Assembly: GCA_001632435.1 (NCBI GenBank)
Contig: KV423933.1
Coordinates: 120,328 to 184,327 of the forward strand
Reading direction: 5' to 3'
DNA: 64,000 nt
Source of the DNA: Calocera cornea HHB12733
Lineage: Eukaryota > Basidiomycota > Dacrymycetes > Dacrymycetales > Dacrymycetaceae
Shown here: piece by piece, positions 54,427 through 63,740 of the stretch
Layout: each line of letters starts with the position of its first letter
Position numbering within the stretch: position 1 is the stretch's first letter
Notes under the pieces: generated by a model
What the model saw: the letters and a program-made list of their open reading frames with translations, nothing else
What the model was told of the DNA's origin: nothing
Databases searched by the model: none
Position numbers and translations under genes: made by a program

Positions 54427-56836
54427 ATGCCTCCCAACAAGGCATGTCAGGGCTGTAACCAAACCTTCCCTTTCATGACCGGCAGTCACTGCGGCGCTTG
54501 CGTCCCGCACGGATCTCCGGAGCCACCTCCCACGTCCGGAAAGTGCTGGGGTTGCAATGGGCACTATCCTGCGCTACCAGCCAACTCCCTCTGTGACGCC
54601 TGCAAGGCGTACACACGCGACCATCGTACGTCCAACCACTCTCTCCTGGTACATCTTCCACTGAGCATTGTCTAATTTCTGCCATATGTCAGGTACCTCT
54701 GTTTCCCCCACCCAAGTTCAAGAACACGAGAGACCGAATCTGTCGGACCCATATAGTGCGGAGGTAAGCGCATTCTGCAGAATCGTCTTCCCAGAGGAAA
54801 GCTAATTGGACGTCTCAGAGAGAACGCCGCTCCCAGCAAGCCATCGCCAGACTGGTTGAGCGTCGGCAGGTACCCCGAGGGCGTGCGGCGCTCGGGACAT
54901 CCATTGTCCCCAGCGTGGCAGGACCGTTGAAGACACTTAAGCTCCGGCAGTTGCAAGTGAAGGTATGTGTTATATGATCGGGTGTTGCAGTGCAAACTCC
55001 TTTCCCACTCCTGCTTCAGGTCGCGGGTGCACTGAGGATGCCTCAGCGCCAGCTTCTGCATTGGGTAATGCTGGAATTCTGTGAAACGACGACAAGCTGG
55101 GCTAAGATTCGCGCTGCATTCATCGATGCACTGGACTCGAAGGCCCAGGATGACTTACGCTTCAGATGCGGCATAGTGAAGTGAGTGTGCCTGCAATCAC
55201 GAACCGACTTACCTCCTCACACACATTGCTCAGGGAAGAGACGCGATTCCACCTCCTGGCCAGCGGGGTCGATCTTATGGAAGGTCCGGAAATCCGGACA
55301 TTGGACGACCTGTGGACAATGTACACACACCCCCGATTTTGTGATGTGCATGTCCCTTCGAAGGACCTGAAAGCCAGGGTGCTGTCTTTGAAGGCCAGTA
55401 TCTGGTTTCCCGGCGATTTGCTACAAGTCCAGAAGAATCGCGACCAATATGTGAGCGTCCGTCCGTGCATGGGATGGGTATAGAACTTGACCAATGCGTC
55501 ATTCACCAGGTCGACGAGCGGCTTCCATTCGACGAAGGGATGGAGAGTGCGTTGGATTCACCCCCACGCGTGCGCCGCCCGAATACTCCCTCACCCCGAT
55601 CGAGGGGGGGATCACGCGACGCGGAAGGCTCGGTCCAACATATGTCCAAACAGCATCCCGGACAAATTCACCCGTCTCCCCCATATGCGCGGCGGTCTCC
55701 GGGTCGACCACGGGGCGTCTCAAACAGCGGGGGGAGGCTCCTGCCTCCGCCCGTCGCCCCCTTCAGGTCCACTATGGCATCGAAACTATCAATCAACCGC
55801 CCACCGCGAGCATACCCTTCTTCCATTGCCCAGAGCAGAACCTTTACGGTGGATGAGTGGGGGATTGAACTAGATCCCGTCGATGGGCAGGGAATGCTCT
55901 GCAAAAGGCAGCCCCACCCCTTCGATGTGCAATTGCGCCTTCCTGCGTTTGCTCGAGGGACGTCCAAGCACGCTTTTAAGGCAAGGCTAGGCTTGATCTT
56001 CTGGGACGCTTTGACTGACATGATGGCAGCTGCGGAAGAAGCACGACGATCCGACCTCGGGATATTCGTATGCGGCCAAAGAACTTTTCGTCGATGCTAC
56101 TGGAGACCCACCTTCTCTTTTAGCGAACTGGACTCATCTGCAACAAGAGGCAGTGCGAGTGGAGCAAGCCCGGGATATTCTAGTAGCGTTTATGGAGCGC
56201 TGTAAGGCCTTACAGGTGGTAGCCTACCGTGAGAAAATCTTGCCCGCCCGGTTCAAGATGTTGACTGCCAACCTTCTAGCATTGGAGATCGCGCCGTCTA
56301 CTCTGTACAAAGTGGCGATTCCTCCCGAAGTCGGCCGGGCTTGGCTGGTGGAGCCATTCCTCGGAACCGACCCACCTGTGAAGTTCTCCGGCACGGACGT
56401 CGCCGGCCAGCATGGAGTGTCGGATCGGGCAGGATGCACGGTTGACGCGTTCGCCCATTTCTCACACCTACAATCAATGGGTACATTGGTTTTGGTGGAC
56501 CTTCAAGGTAAACCAACGGTGCATAGCAGTCATCTACGTGACCCGCGGCTGACGGAACTCCTAGGAATATACCGACGCAACCCTTTCGCGGGGCTGCCCA
56601 CGAAAATGCCGGTGGTTTTGTTCGACATACAGACTCACACGTAAGCAAGACAGCAAGCTTCTTGCGGGCATCCACATGGTGCTGACGGCATGTCGGGCAG
56701 CATGTCAGGAGACAGCGGTCTTGGTGACGCGGGACCGGAAGGCATCGAGCAGTTTCATGCACAACATCAGTGTAATGACATCTGCCGCCACTTGGGATTC
56801 GAGGGACTGCGGACGTTGTATGCGTCCAATCTATAA
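54427..56836 (+). CDS. alpha-type (atypical) protein kinase with N-terminal Cys knuckles
   Basis: Nine exons: 54427-54625, 54693-54763, 54819-54962, 55020-55180, 55234-55450, 55510-55980, 56030-56507, 56565-56640 and 56701-56836; 650 aa. The N-terminus has four CxxC pairs (residues 7/10, 22/25, 40/43, 56/59), probably two zinc knuckles. A linker and a disordered Ser/Pro region follow. The alpha-kinase domain starts after residue 420: YSYAAKELFV, WLVEPFLG, CTVDAFAHFSHLQSMGTLVLVDLQG, LFDIQTHT, then GLGDAGPEGIEQFHAQHQCNDICRHLG. The zinc-binding His and H-x-C-x3-C residues of the family (myosin heavy-chain kinase, eEF2K, TRPM7) are kept. The intron at 55981-56029 is GC-AG with a CTGAC branch; without it the frame breaks. 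Such kinases phosphorylate alpha-helical targets. The family is expanded in mushrooms with largely unknown roles. Confidence 0.88.
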
Positions 56837-56908
56837 TCTGTGTGGAGAGAGCCCTGACGAGGAGGTTAACTCAGTGCCGACGAAGCTGTGCGACGGCCTT
56901 ATGGCTCA

Positions 56909-58049
56909 ATGGGGACGTCGCCGCAGCGGTACAAGGATGCGGACGGCTTGGTGACGGAGGTGAACGCTATGGATATAGAAGATCCACGGATCCTAGACGC
57001 GCCTCCGGCTCCAGTTCAGATCCTTGTGACTGGCGCCGGGATGTCGATTCAAGAAGCAGATCCTTGTGAGCCGTATGTCTTCTCCTTTCTAGGTGCCACC
57101 GGGCCGTGGGTACTGACGTACCGTCCGCACGCAGGCCGCCGCTGCATGATATACGGATATTTGCCCTCCCAGACCAAGTGTGGTACGCCCCCGCAGAGGT
57201 CCTGTCCATAGATACTGGCGGATCACAAGTCGAGCTGAAGTGGTGCGACTTCATCAAATGGGGTACGACACCGACGCCGCACCCCATCACGTTCAAGGCA
57301 AGCTTTTCGGAGTGCGAAAAGGCTCATTGGCACGAAATCACCGCAAAGACCAAGGTAAGCTAAGAGGTAGCGTTGGCCATGGACAACAACCGCTAACCAT
57401 TGCCATACTGCAGCTGATGAAGATATGCTATCCAGGCTCGGTGACGTCCGATCCGCCCACGAGCCCCTTGAGGGACCGGCTAAACGCATGGACATCTGAA
57501 TGCGCCTCGATATTGTGTGGCATACGCCCGCACAAGGTGATGGACGATTGGGTTGCGGCGACGCACAGCGCAGACCATGGCCGCACACGTTACCACAAGC
57601 TCGCCACCAACTTTGAGTTTGTAAAGTCTCACCAAGCGGCGATGGAAGAACATGAGGAAGACGTCCTATCCGATTGGATTGGGGAGGCGGTCCTCACGGA
57701 GTGCCGCCGCCTCAACAAAGAGCTCGTTGACTCAGACTGGATCGATCTTTCCGGGGGGCCGGGCTTGGTGTTGGGATCCATGGCGGTCGCGTTGTGCCTG
57801 CTGGAAGAAGCACCAGGTTGGCTCAATCTGAGCAATATCTACGACTTGCGTGATCGGCTCGAACGCGGCCTGCGACCCACCGTAATTCGAGCTTGGGAGG
57901 CGATGCAACGGGTCTACCGCCCTCCCGTGGGGTCGCAGGCGGAGGCGAGGTTCGCGCAAACGCATCAAGTCATCGATAGAGAATGGGTCGTGCGATTTGA
58001 CGGATTTAGGCTGGCGCCGGCTCCCACTGCCGATACTGACTCGCAGTAA
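56909..58049 (+). CDS. orphan protein, 339 aa
   Basis: Exons are 56909-57072, 57135-57354 and 57414-58049. Introns are 62 and 59 nt. The ATG lies only 73 bp after the alpha-kinase stop, in the same orientation, so the two may share transcription or the 3' and 5' regions overlap. The first part is an extended, acidic N-terminus (MGTSPQRYKDADGLVTEVNA). Then comes a beta-rich block: DIRIFALPDQVWYAPAEVLSIDTGGSQVELKWCDFIKWG, HPITFKASFSECEKAHW. The third exon is alpha-helical and charged (RLNAWTSECASILCGIRPHKVMDDWVAATHS, VLSDWIGEAVLTECRRLNKEL, GLVLGSMAVALCLLEEAPGWLNL). No known family, signal peptide or membrane segment. It is probably cytosolic or nuclear. Confidence 0.6.
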
Positions 58050-58442
58050 CGCTGAGTGAATGGGATTAGGTACATAATTACGGTTCGACAATGACAACAA
58101 CACGATAGTGGGGGCAGTAGACGGGCGAAGCCGCCCCAGGCGTCCCATGGAATCGACCTTCAGTTGCCGCCTGGGAAGACGTCGGACACGGCTGGACACC
58201 GACAGTCGCGTGGGTCTATTGGGCCACGGCCCGTATGTGCCGCGCACACAATCGGACATAAGGTTGCCTTCCGGGCGCAGTGCCGCCTCCCCGGGCCCGG
58301 AGCGCGTTCGCACCCGGCCGGACACGACGGCTCACTCCGCTCTGTTGTCAGGTCAGTGACTGTAAGCGGCGGACATATCCCAACCAAATCGCTCACAGCA
58401 CTGCATGCCTTGAGGGTTTCACAGCGGCGGAGCTGGATTCCT

Positions 58443-58466
58443 GTAGGGTGGGGTGATAGCGTTGGT
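58443..58466 (+). repeat. GTAGGGTGATAG word, copy in repeat unit 1
   Basis: GTAGGGTGGGGTGATAGCG, with a 5-bp internal duplication compared with the other copies. It is followed by TTGGTGGACCAAGAGCGG. Confidence 0.7.
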
Positions 58467-58937
58467 GGACCAAGAGCGGGCGCGCGAAGGACTGGGCAGG
58501 CTGAGTTGGTAGGAAAGCGGCGAAACCCGACTGAAGGCGAGGACTGAGCGTTGTCGTAGGGACGGATCCAATGCATTCGACCTTCAATCGCCACCCTGCA
58601 AGATTTCGGACACGGCTGGACACCGACACCCGCGTGGGTCCATTGGGCCGCGGCACGGCACAGGGCGTATGTGCCGCGCACACAATCGGACATAAGGATG
58701 CCTTGCCGGCGCAGTGCCGCCTCCACGGGCCGGGAGCGCGTTCGCACACTGCCGGACACGACGGCTCACTCCGCTCTGTTGTCAGGTCAGTGACCGTAAG
58801 CGCCGGACATATCCCAACCGAATCGCTCACAGCACTGCATGCCTTGAGGGTTTCACGGGGTGGGAGTAGGCGATGCGCTAGGCGGGTCACATATGAGAAG
58901 GAGGGGGAAGAGGTCGCAGAGGTGGGGCGGTATTCCT

Positions 58938-58955
58938 GTAGGGTGATAGCGTTGG
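58938..58955 (+). repeat. GTAGGGTGATAG word, copy in repeat unit 2
   Basis: GTAGGGTGATAGCGTTGG, followed by TGGACCAAGAGCGGGC as in unit 1. Confidence 0.75.
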
Positions 58956-59641
58956 TGGACCAAGAGCGGGCGCGCGGAGGACTCCGCAGGCTGAGTTGGT
59001 AGGAAAGCGGGAACACCCGACTGAAGGCGAGGACTGAGCGTGGTCGTAGGGACGGATTGAATAGATGCGACCTTGGATCGCCGGCTGGGAAGGCGTCGGA
59101 CCCGGCTGGACACCGACACTCGCGGCCGTCGAATCGGCCACGGCACGGCGTATGTGCGGGGCACACGATCGGACATCAAGATTCGTCCCCGATCCCGTCA
59201 CGTCTCCACGGCCCCCGAGCGCGTTCGCACACGTCCGTACACGAGGGCTGACTCCCTCTATGGCCAGGACTGTGACCGTAGGTCCCGACGCGACCAAGCA
59301 GACTAGCTCAGGCCATTCCGCACCCTGAAAGCTTTGCCGTATGGGAGTCAGTCCGGGCAGCTGAGCTATCCAGGAGTGCGCTGGAGTCGAAAGGCGGGCG
59401 GACTGGTGCTCCGTCGATGCACGGTGGTAACGCGCTGGTTGACAAACACCGAGCGGCGGGAGGACTCGGCAGGCAGATGGTTGGGGGTGGGTACGATGGA
59501 TGAATAGGGGACCGAACGGGCAAGGAATCACGAAAGGGCGTTTCGCGCGTCGGGAGCATAATGGAGGAGGATCCCTAGTAATCACTTAACCGTGGGCCTG
59601 TGTTCGACCCCGTGACAACAGTCATTACACGACCGGCAACT

Positions 59642-60304
59642 ATGCTATCTAACAATGTATCAAGGAATGTCGTACTAGAGCTGGATGGCGAGAGTGTGTG
59701 GGCGGGGATCCACACCCCAGGCACTACTGCATACGTGCGCGTCATGGTACCTGCGCCCGGGTTGACGGTGCGCGTTTGGGCTGTGGATTCCACGAGAGGA
59801 CCGCTGATTGAACCCAAACAGACCGTGACGTTTTCCACGACGAACTGTGCAAACGAGCCTACGGCTGTAGAGTGGTTGCGAGTGCCGCTGATGGGGAGTA
59901 GCATCTTCGCGGGAGTGTACCGACCGGGAAAGACAGTGATTGTGGAAGTGGAAGTCCTGGAGGCGGGTCCCATAGTGGGTAGTCTCACGTCCTCGCCTGC
60001 CGCGCCGGGTGCGACTGACGCCGACGCAGTGGGTCATGTTTGTGGTCATCGAGGAGGAGGACGGCTTTCCGCTGTTAGGTGAGCCGTCCAAAGCGGATGT
60101 GAGGGACGAGCATCTTATAGATATGGTTCAACAGGGCCGATGGTGTACGCTGCTCCCTGGGATCCTCCCAAAATCGGGCAGAGCAACGGGAGGAAGCGCA
60201 AACGAGGCCGGTTAGCAGGCGAAGTGGGAGGAGGTAGAGCGCTGCTAGCTGAAGGCGTCAAGGAATGGGTACGCGCGGCGATCACGCCGGGTCACGAGAG
60301 CTGA
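59642..60304 (+). CDS. small tandem paralogue family, copy 1 (165 aa)
   Basis: Exons are 59642-59767, 59822-59974, 60030-60078 and 60135-60304. Two introns would read through or nearly so, but the comparison with copy 2 fixes all three. The protein has two related beta segments, GESVWAGIHTPGTTAYVRVMV and MGSSIFAGVYRPGKTVIVEVE, an internal duplication (WAG/FAG-x-P-G-T/K). Then comes VLEAGPIWVMFVVIEEEDGFPLLG, then GPMVYAAP and a basic NLS-like run GRKRKRGR. Start codon choice is uncertain: the frame is open back to about 59583, but 59642 is the first ATG. No known family. The basic run suggests nuclear location. Exon 4 overlaps the coding start of copy 2 by 40 bp in another frame. Confidence 0.65.
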
Positions 60305-61238
60305 CTTGGGATCAGTCAAGGAACGTAGTGGTTTCGTTGGTGGGGCGGAGTGTCTGGGCGGGCGTTTACAGCCCGGGAACGACTGCTTACGCGCGCGTGA
60401 TGGTGCCCCACTCGGGGAAAACTGTGCGTGACGTGGTTTTGTGCCGCTGGTCCATCTTATCCTGATTGATCCCAACAGACTCTCACTTTCACGACCACGC
60501 GAGGGGATGGTTTACCAGCCAGCGGTGTGCTGCTCAAGGTACCCCTAACGGGAAGGAGTGTGTTCGCCGGCGTGTACAGACCAGGTTCGACAGTGATCGT
60601 AGAAGTGGATGTGCTAGAGGCTGGGATGATAGTAAGTTGCGATAATGGCAGTGGCCGTGGCGCGCACTGATGGACGACGGGCGTCAGTGGATTGTGTTTG
60701 GGGTTGTCGGAGAAGGAGACATCTTTCCAGTATTGGGTGAGTACCTGGCTTAGCTGGTGCTACCGGGATGTAGCTGACTGCGTTGCAAGGGCCGATGGTG
60801 TATGCGCAACCATTGATGGCTGATCGCGGAAAAGGAGCGCCAAAAAAGAGACGCGCTCGCACTGAGGGCGCCCTCTTGTCCAACTCAGTAAGAGATCGCA
60901 CTTACTTTGGGCCGAAGCGGAAACTAACTTGTAAGAATGAGCGGCCACCCACGCAACGTGCAACGAACAAACCTGGCGAGTCGCCGGTCGAAGACCTACA
61001 GCCGACGCGCACATATGAAGGGGTAAAGGAATACGCGCTTGCAATAGCAGAATCAGCACTCAAAATAGAGCAGGAGGGGAGCCGGCCGACCGAGTTCCGA
61101 GCGACTGATCCAGGAGCGGAAATGACGGGACGCAGCGAGGGGACTCAAGAAGCGAATCCCCTGCAAGAAATCCATGTGGGATGGACAGCATCCAGTCCGG
61201 CCGATGGGCTCAGAGGACAGGTAGGACTAGACCGATGA
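60265..61238 (+). CDS. small tandem paralogue family, copy 2 (269 aa)
   Basis: Exons are 60265-60423, 60479-60631, 60688-60736 and 60790-61238. Exons 2 and 3 have the same lengths (153 and 49 nt) and phases as in copy 1, and the protein blocks correspond: GRSVWAGVYSPGTTAYARVMV, TGRSVFAGVYRPGSTVIVEVD, VLEAGMIWIVFGVVGEGDIFPVLG, GPMVYAQP. The last exon is longer and basic (RGKGAPKKRRARTE, YFGPKRKLTCK), then acidic and helical, so it may bind nucleic acid or chromatin. The ATG at 60265 lies inside the last exon of copy 1. If that ATG is right, the two transcripts overlap; otherwise a short upstream exon is missing. No family recognised. Confidence 0.65.
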
Positions 61239-62144
61239 AGCGCGGTTCTTCGTGAATGCTGATAGAAGAGGTAGAGCCACAGGCCACATTCGGAAGTGCC
61301 CGATCGGGGGCTCGCGAGAGGCGAAGGTGTAAGCGAAGGTGGTGGCATCGATCTGGGAGTAGGAGGCAGCCGCAGGAGAGCTAGTCGTGATCAGGTGCCA
61401 TGGGGGAGTGCACCAAGGGCGAATGCAACCGAGAGCTTCGTGTTAGTGCAGAAAAGGGAAGACGAGGAATGCACGGAGGCATCGGCCTAAGAGCGGGTGG
61501 TATTCAAAGTCGAATGGAATGGGAATGAGTTATGGAAGAACAGCGATGGAATCGTACAAGCAGATGGTCCAAAAGCGAGACTGCGCTGTTTGCGGGACTG
61601 CGGCGTGCAGAACGGCTTGGTCGAACCGGCGGGGAGTGTTGGGAAAGTGCGGGTGGGTCGTGCGGCTCACAAGGGACTTGGAGGACGAGGAGGCCTCAAT
61701 GGAGTATTACCAGTATATGTAGGGTGATAGTGTTGGTTGACAAGAAACCAGGAGGATAAATGACCGCAGAGAGGACGGAGCGGGGAGGGACTAAAGCGAT
61801 AGGAATAGGAAAGGGACACAGATTTAGGTAGTATAATGGGTGCAGCGCGAGCGGACCGATGCATCCGATGGGGACAAACGAGCGTATGAATTAGACATCC
61901 TTGTGTGGACTACAAATACAGAAGGTAGTAGGTTGCGACGCGACCCATGCAGTGGCGTTTGCATGCGCCGACAGTGCGGCAGTGTGGACGGACGAGAGAA
62001 ATCAGAAGGCATTGCAAGCCGTAAAGACAGACAGACAGAAGCAAGGAAAAGAATGGAAACACGGACCGAGGGCTTGCTCTAGCAAGGTCAAACGATGGGC
62101 AGAGACGAAGAACATCAAACGAGGAGTGAGTAGCTGGAAGCGGG
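61239..62144. other. intergenic, 0.9 kb, no supported gene
   Basis: Several short open frames; one (61519-61722) has DCAVCGTAACRTAW and GKCGW, four Cys that could be a zinc site, but no splice-joined extension or partner copy was found. Contains one GTAGGGTGATAG word (61719). Confidence 0.5.
61719..61736 (+). repeat. GTAGGGTGATAG word, isolated copy
   Basis: GTAGGGTGATAGTGTTGG followed by TTGACAAGAAACC, a diverged version of the downstream sequence in the tandem units. Confidence 0.7.
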
Positions 62145-63140
62145 TTAGTTGCACCGGTTAATCAATGCTTGAATGTCTCGAATAAGAGCTTGCGCTGCGT
62201 CGCGCTCCTGGGTGACGGCGAGCAACTCATTGACGGTTCCGGCGGTGCGGACCGCCGCCTCCTGCATTTCCCGCAAACGAACTTCGTTCTGTTGAGCATC
62301 CGCTAGGAGAGTGGCGACGAGTCGACGGGATTCAGATAGTTGTTCCCCAAGATCGCGCACCTGATCCTGATCGACATCATGTTGTGCTGATGCGTCGGTG
62401 ATCTGCTGCTGCAGTGCGGCGTTGTCGGAGGTAAGCTGGGTGATGCTGAGTCGCGCGGTACGCAGCTGGATACGTAGATCGTGATTCTGCCGGTCAAGAG
62501 CATTGATGATATTGGTAGCGGATGAGTTGGCGGTGGTGTGCGCCACGTAGGCGAACGTTGCGCGATCTGGATCGGTACTGACGATGTCACGGAACGAGAA
62601 TGAATCCGTGTTTCGTGCGAGCTCATGAAGAGCCCGCATAGTGTCTGTAATGTGGTCCGGGTCGAAAAGAGGGGACGCCGACGGATCGACCTGCTGATGG
62701 CGACGATAAGCCGACTGAGCGGCGTTCATGAGGTCGGCAATGAGCTCGTAATCGGGAATGGCGAGTTGGGAGGGAACAAGATCATTCTGCGATCGAGGAA
62801 ATGTGAGTACGGACAGAGGGTGGAGAAGAGACGTGGGGTGCAGACTGAGTTAGAAGATTGCGTGCTCTACAGACACTCAGTGGTCAGCATAGGGGATGAG
62901 AGAGTGAAGGCGCATATAGGTGCAATACTCACTGCTTCGGACAGTTGCGAGGCGCCCAGCCCGTGAATATCGCTCTCGTCGACGCCGGAAAGCTCGCCGT
63001 CCTGGACCCCAGCGTCAGCCAGGGTGGGGAGTTGCCAAGTTAGAAACAGAGCGGACATTGTACGCGCGAATCGGGTCGCTGACATCAAAGCGAAAACGAG
63101 CCGAAGGTGCGGCAGGAGGACGAGGAGGGGCGTTGGCCAT
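62145..63140 (-). CDS. orphan coiled-coil protein, 264 aa
   Basis: Three exons: 63057-63140, 62933-63001 and 62145-62786. Introns are 55 nt (GTCCGC donor, CTGAC branch, GGTCCAG) and 146 nt; both phase 0. Splicing joins DPIRAYN to DGELSGVDESDI and LSEA to NDLVPSQLAIPDYELIADL. After a Pro-rich N-terminus (MANAPPRPPAAPSARFRFDV) there is a helix (YELIADLMNAAQSAYRRHQQ). From about residue 125 a long coiled coil follows: IINALDRQNHDLRIQLRTA, NAALQQQITDA, LGEQLSESRRLVATLLADAQ. No domain recognised. Copies of the accessory motif lie 280-420 bp upstream of the ATG. Confidence 0.65.
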
Positions 63141-63740
63141 GGGTAGCGATGAAGTCAGAGCACAGCGAAGAACGAATGAAGGAACCGGTGATGATGAGGA
63201 AAGCAGAGGAGAAGATAAAGGGGTAGTCGAGGAGCGGGGTATGGTAATATGGCAGTGGTATTTGTTACAGTTGGAGGAGATGTACTTGTCTTCCTTCCGA
63301 GTGTGTGGGATGGTGGTGAGAAACGAAGGTATGAATGCAGTGTGGGCGACGGGTCGGTCAGGACCCATATGGCGACTGCGGAGGCAAATTGGGGTACGGG
63401 CCAAGTGGTACTGGCAGATCCGCACACGGTCGGCCATGCTAGACAGGAGCCACGGGCTTGGTCGATCTTGGTCGACCATGATCGGCCAGGTGGGGGTGCC
63501 GTAGGTGGGAGGGCTACCGCGACCGAAGACCGGACATGTTCGCGCACGTCGGTCATGGCCACAGTCGTACATGCCCATCAACGAATGTATTAAGTTAGGT
63601 AGATACAACATCACAGGCGGACTACAAAGAAAGAGCGTGGGAAGGGAGCTGCAACGAGGTCCCATTCTGGCGTACTGGGAGGGTGAGATGGATGGGAGAA
63701 GAGACGTGGGAGCATAAATGGACGGAGAAGGCAAAGGGGG
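63141..63740. other. intergenic, 0.6 kb, with accessory motif copies
   Basis: Between the coiled-coil gene start and the stop of the next minus-strand gene. It contains CGCACACGGTCGGCCATGC (63421-63439), ACCGGACATG (63531-63540) and CGCACGTCGGTCATGGCC (63542-63559). Confidence 0.5.

Larger units (their letters stand above)
58184..59300. repeat. tandem repeat, 0.42-0.49-kb unit, about 2.5 copies
   Basis: The phrase TCGGACACGGCTGGACACCG starts units near 58184, 58608 and 59096 (third with one change), spacing 424 and 488 bp. Each unit then has GCACAC-ATCGGACAT, a GC-rich block, GAGCGCGTTCGCAC and a GACACGA. Units one and two share GTTGTCAGGTCAGTGAC, TTGAGGGTTTCAC and the GTAGGG...GATAGCGTTGG word. 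Unit two has about 65 extra bases before that word. The third copy is degenerate after 59300. Confidence 0.8.
58050..59641. other. intergenic repeat region, 1.6 kb
   Basis: No gene is supported on either strand. It is filled by two good and one diverged copy of a 0.42-0.49-kb tandem unit with many copies of the accessory motif; see the repeat entry. Confidence 0.6.

Noticed and set aside
55981..56029. Frameshift in the alpha-kinase gene
   Set aside because: A GC-AG intron with branch site restores a frame that matches the alpha-kinase family on both sides.
58160..59585. Long minus-strand open frames with repeated MSDCVRGTY-like starts
   Set aside because: The similarity is DNA-level conservation of the tandem repeat; no consistent frame, splice pattern or domain across units.
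61519..61722. Small Cys-containing frame that could be a zinc-knuckle gene
   Set aside because: Only four Cys in loose spacing, no exon partner and no paralogue in the window; kept as a note in the intergenic entry.
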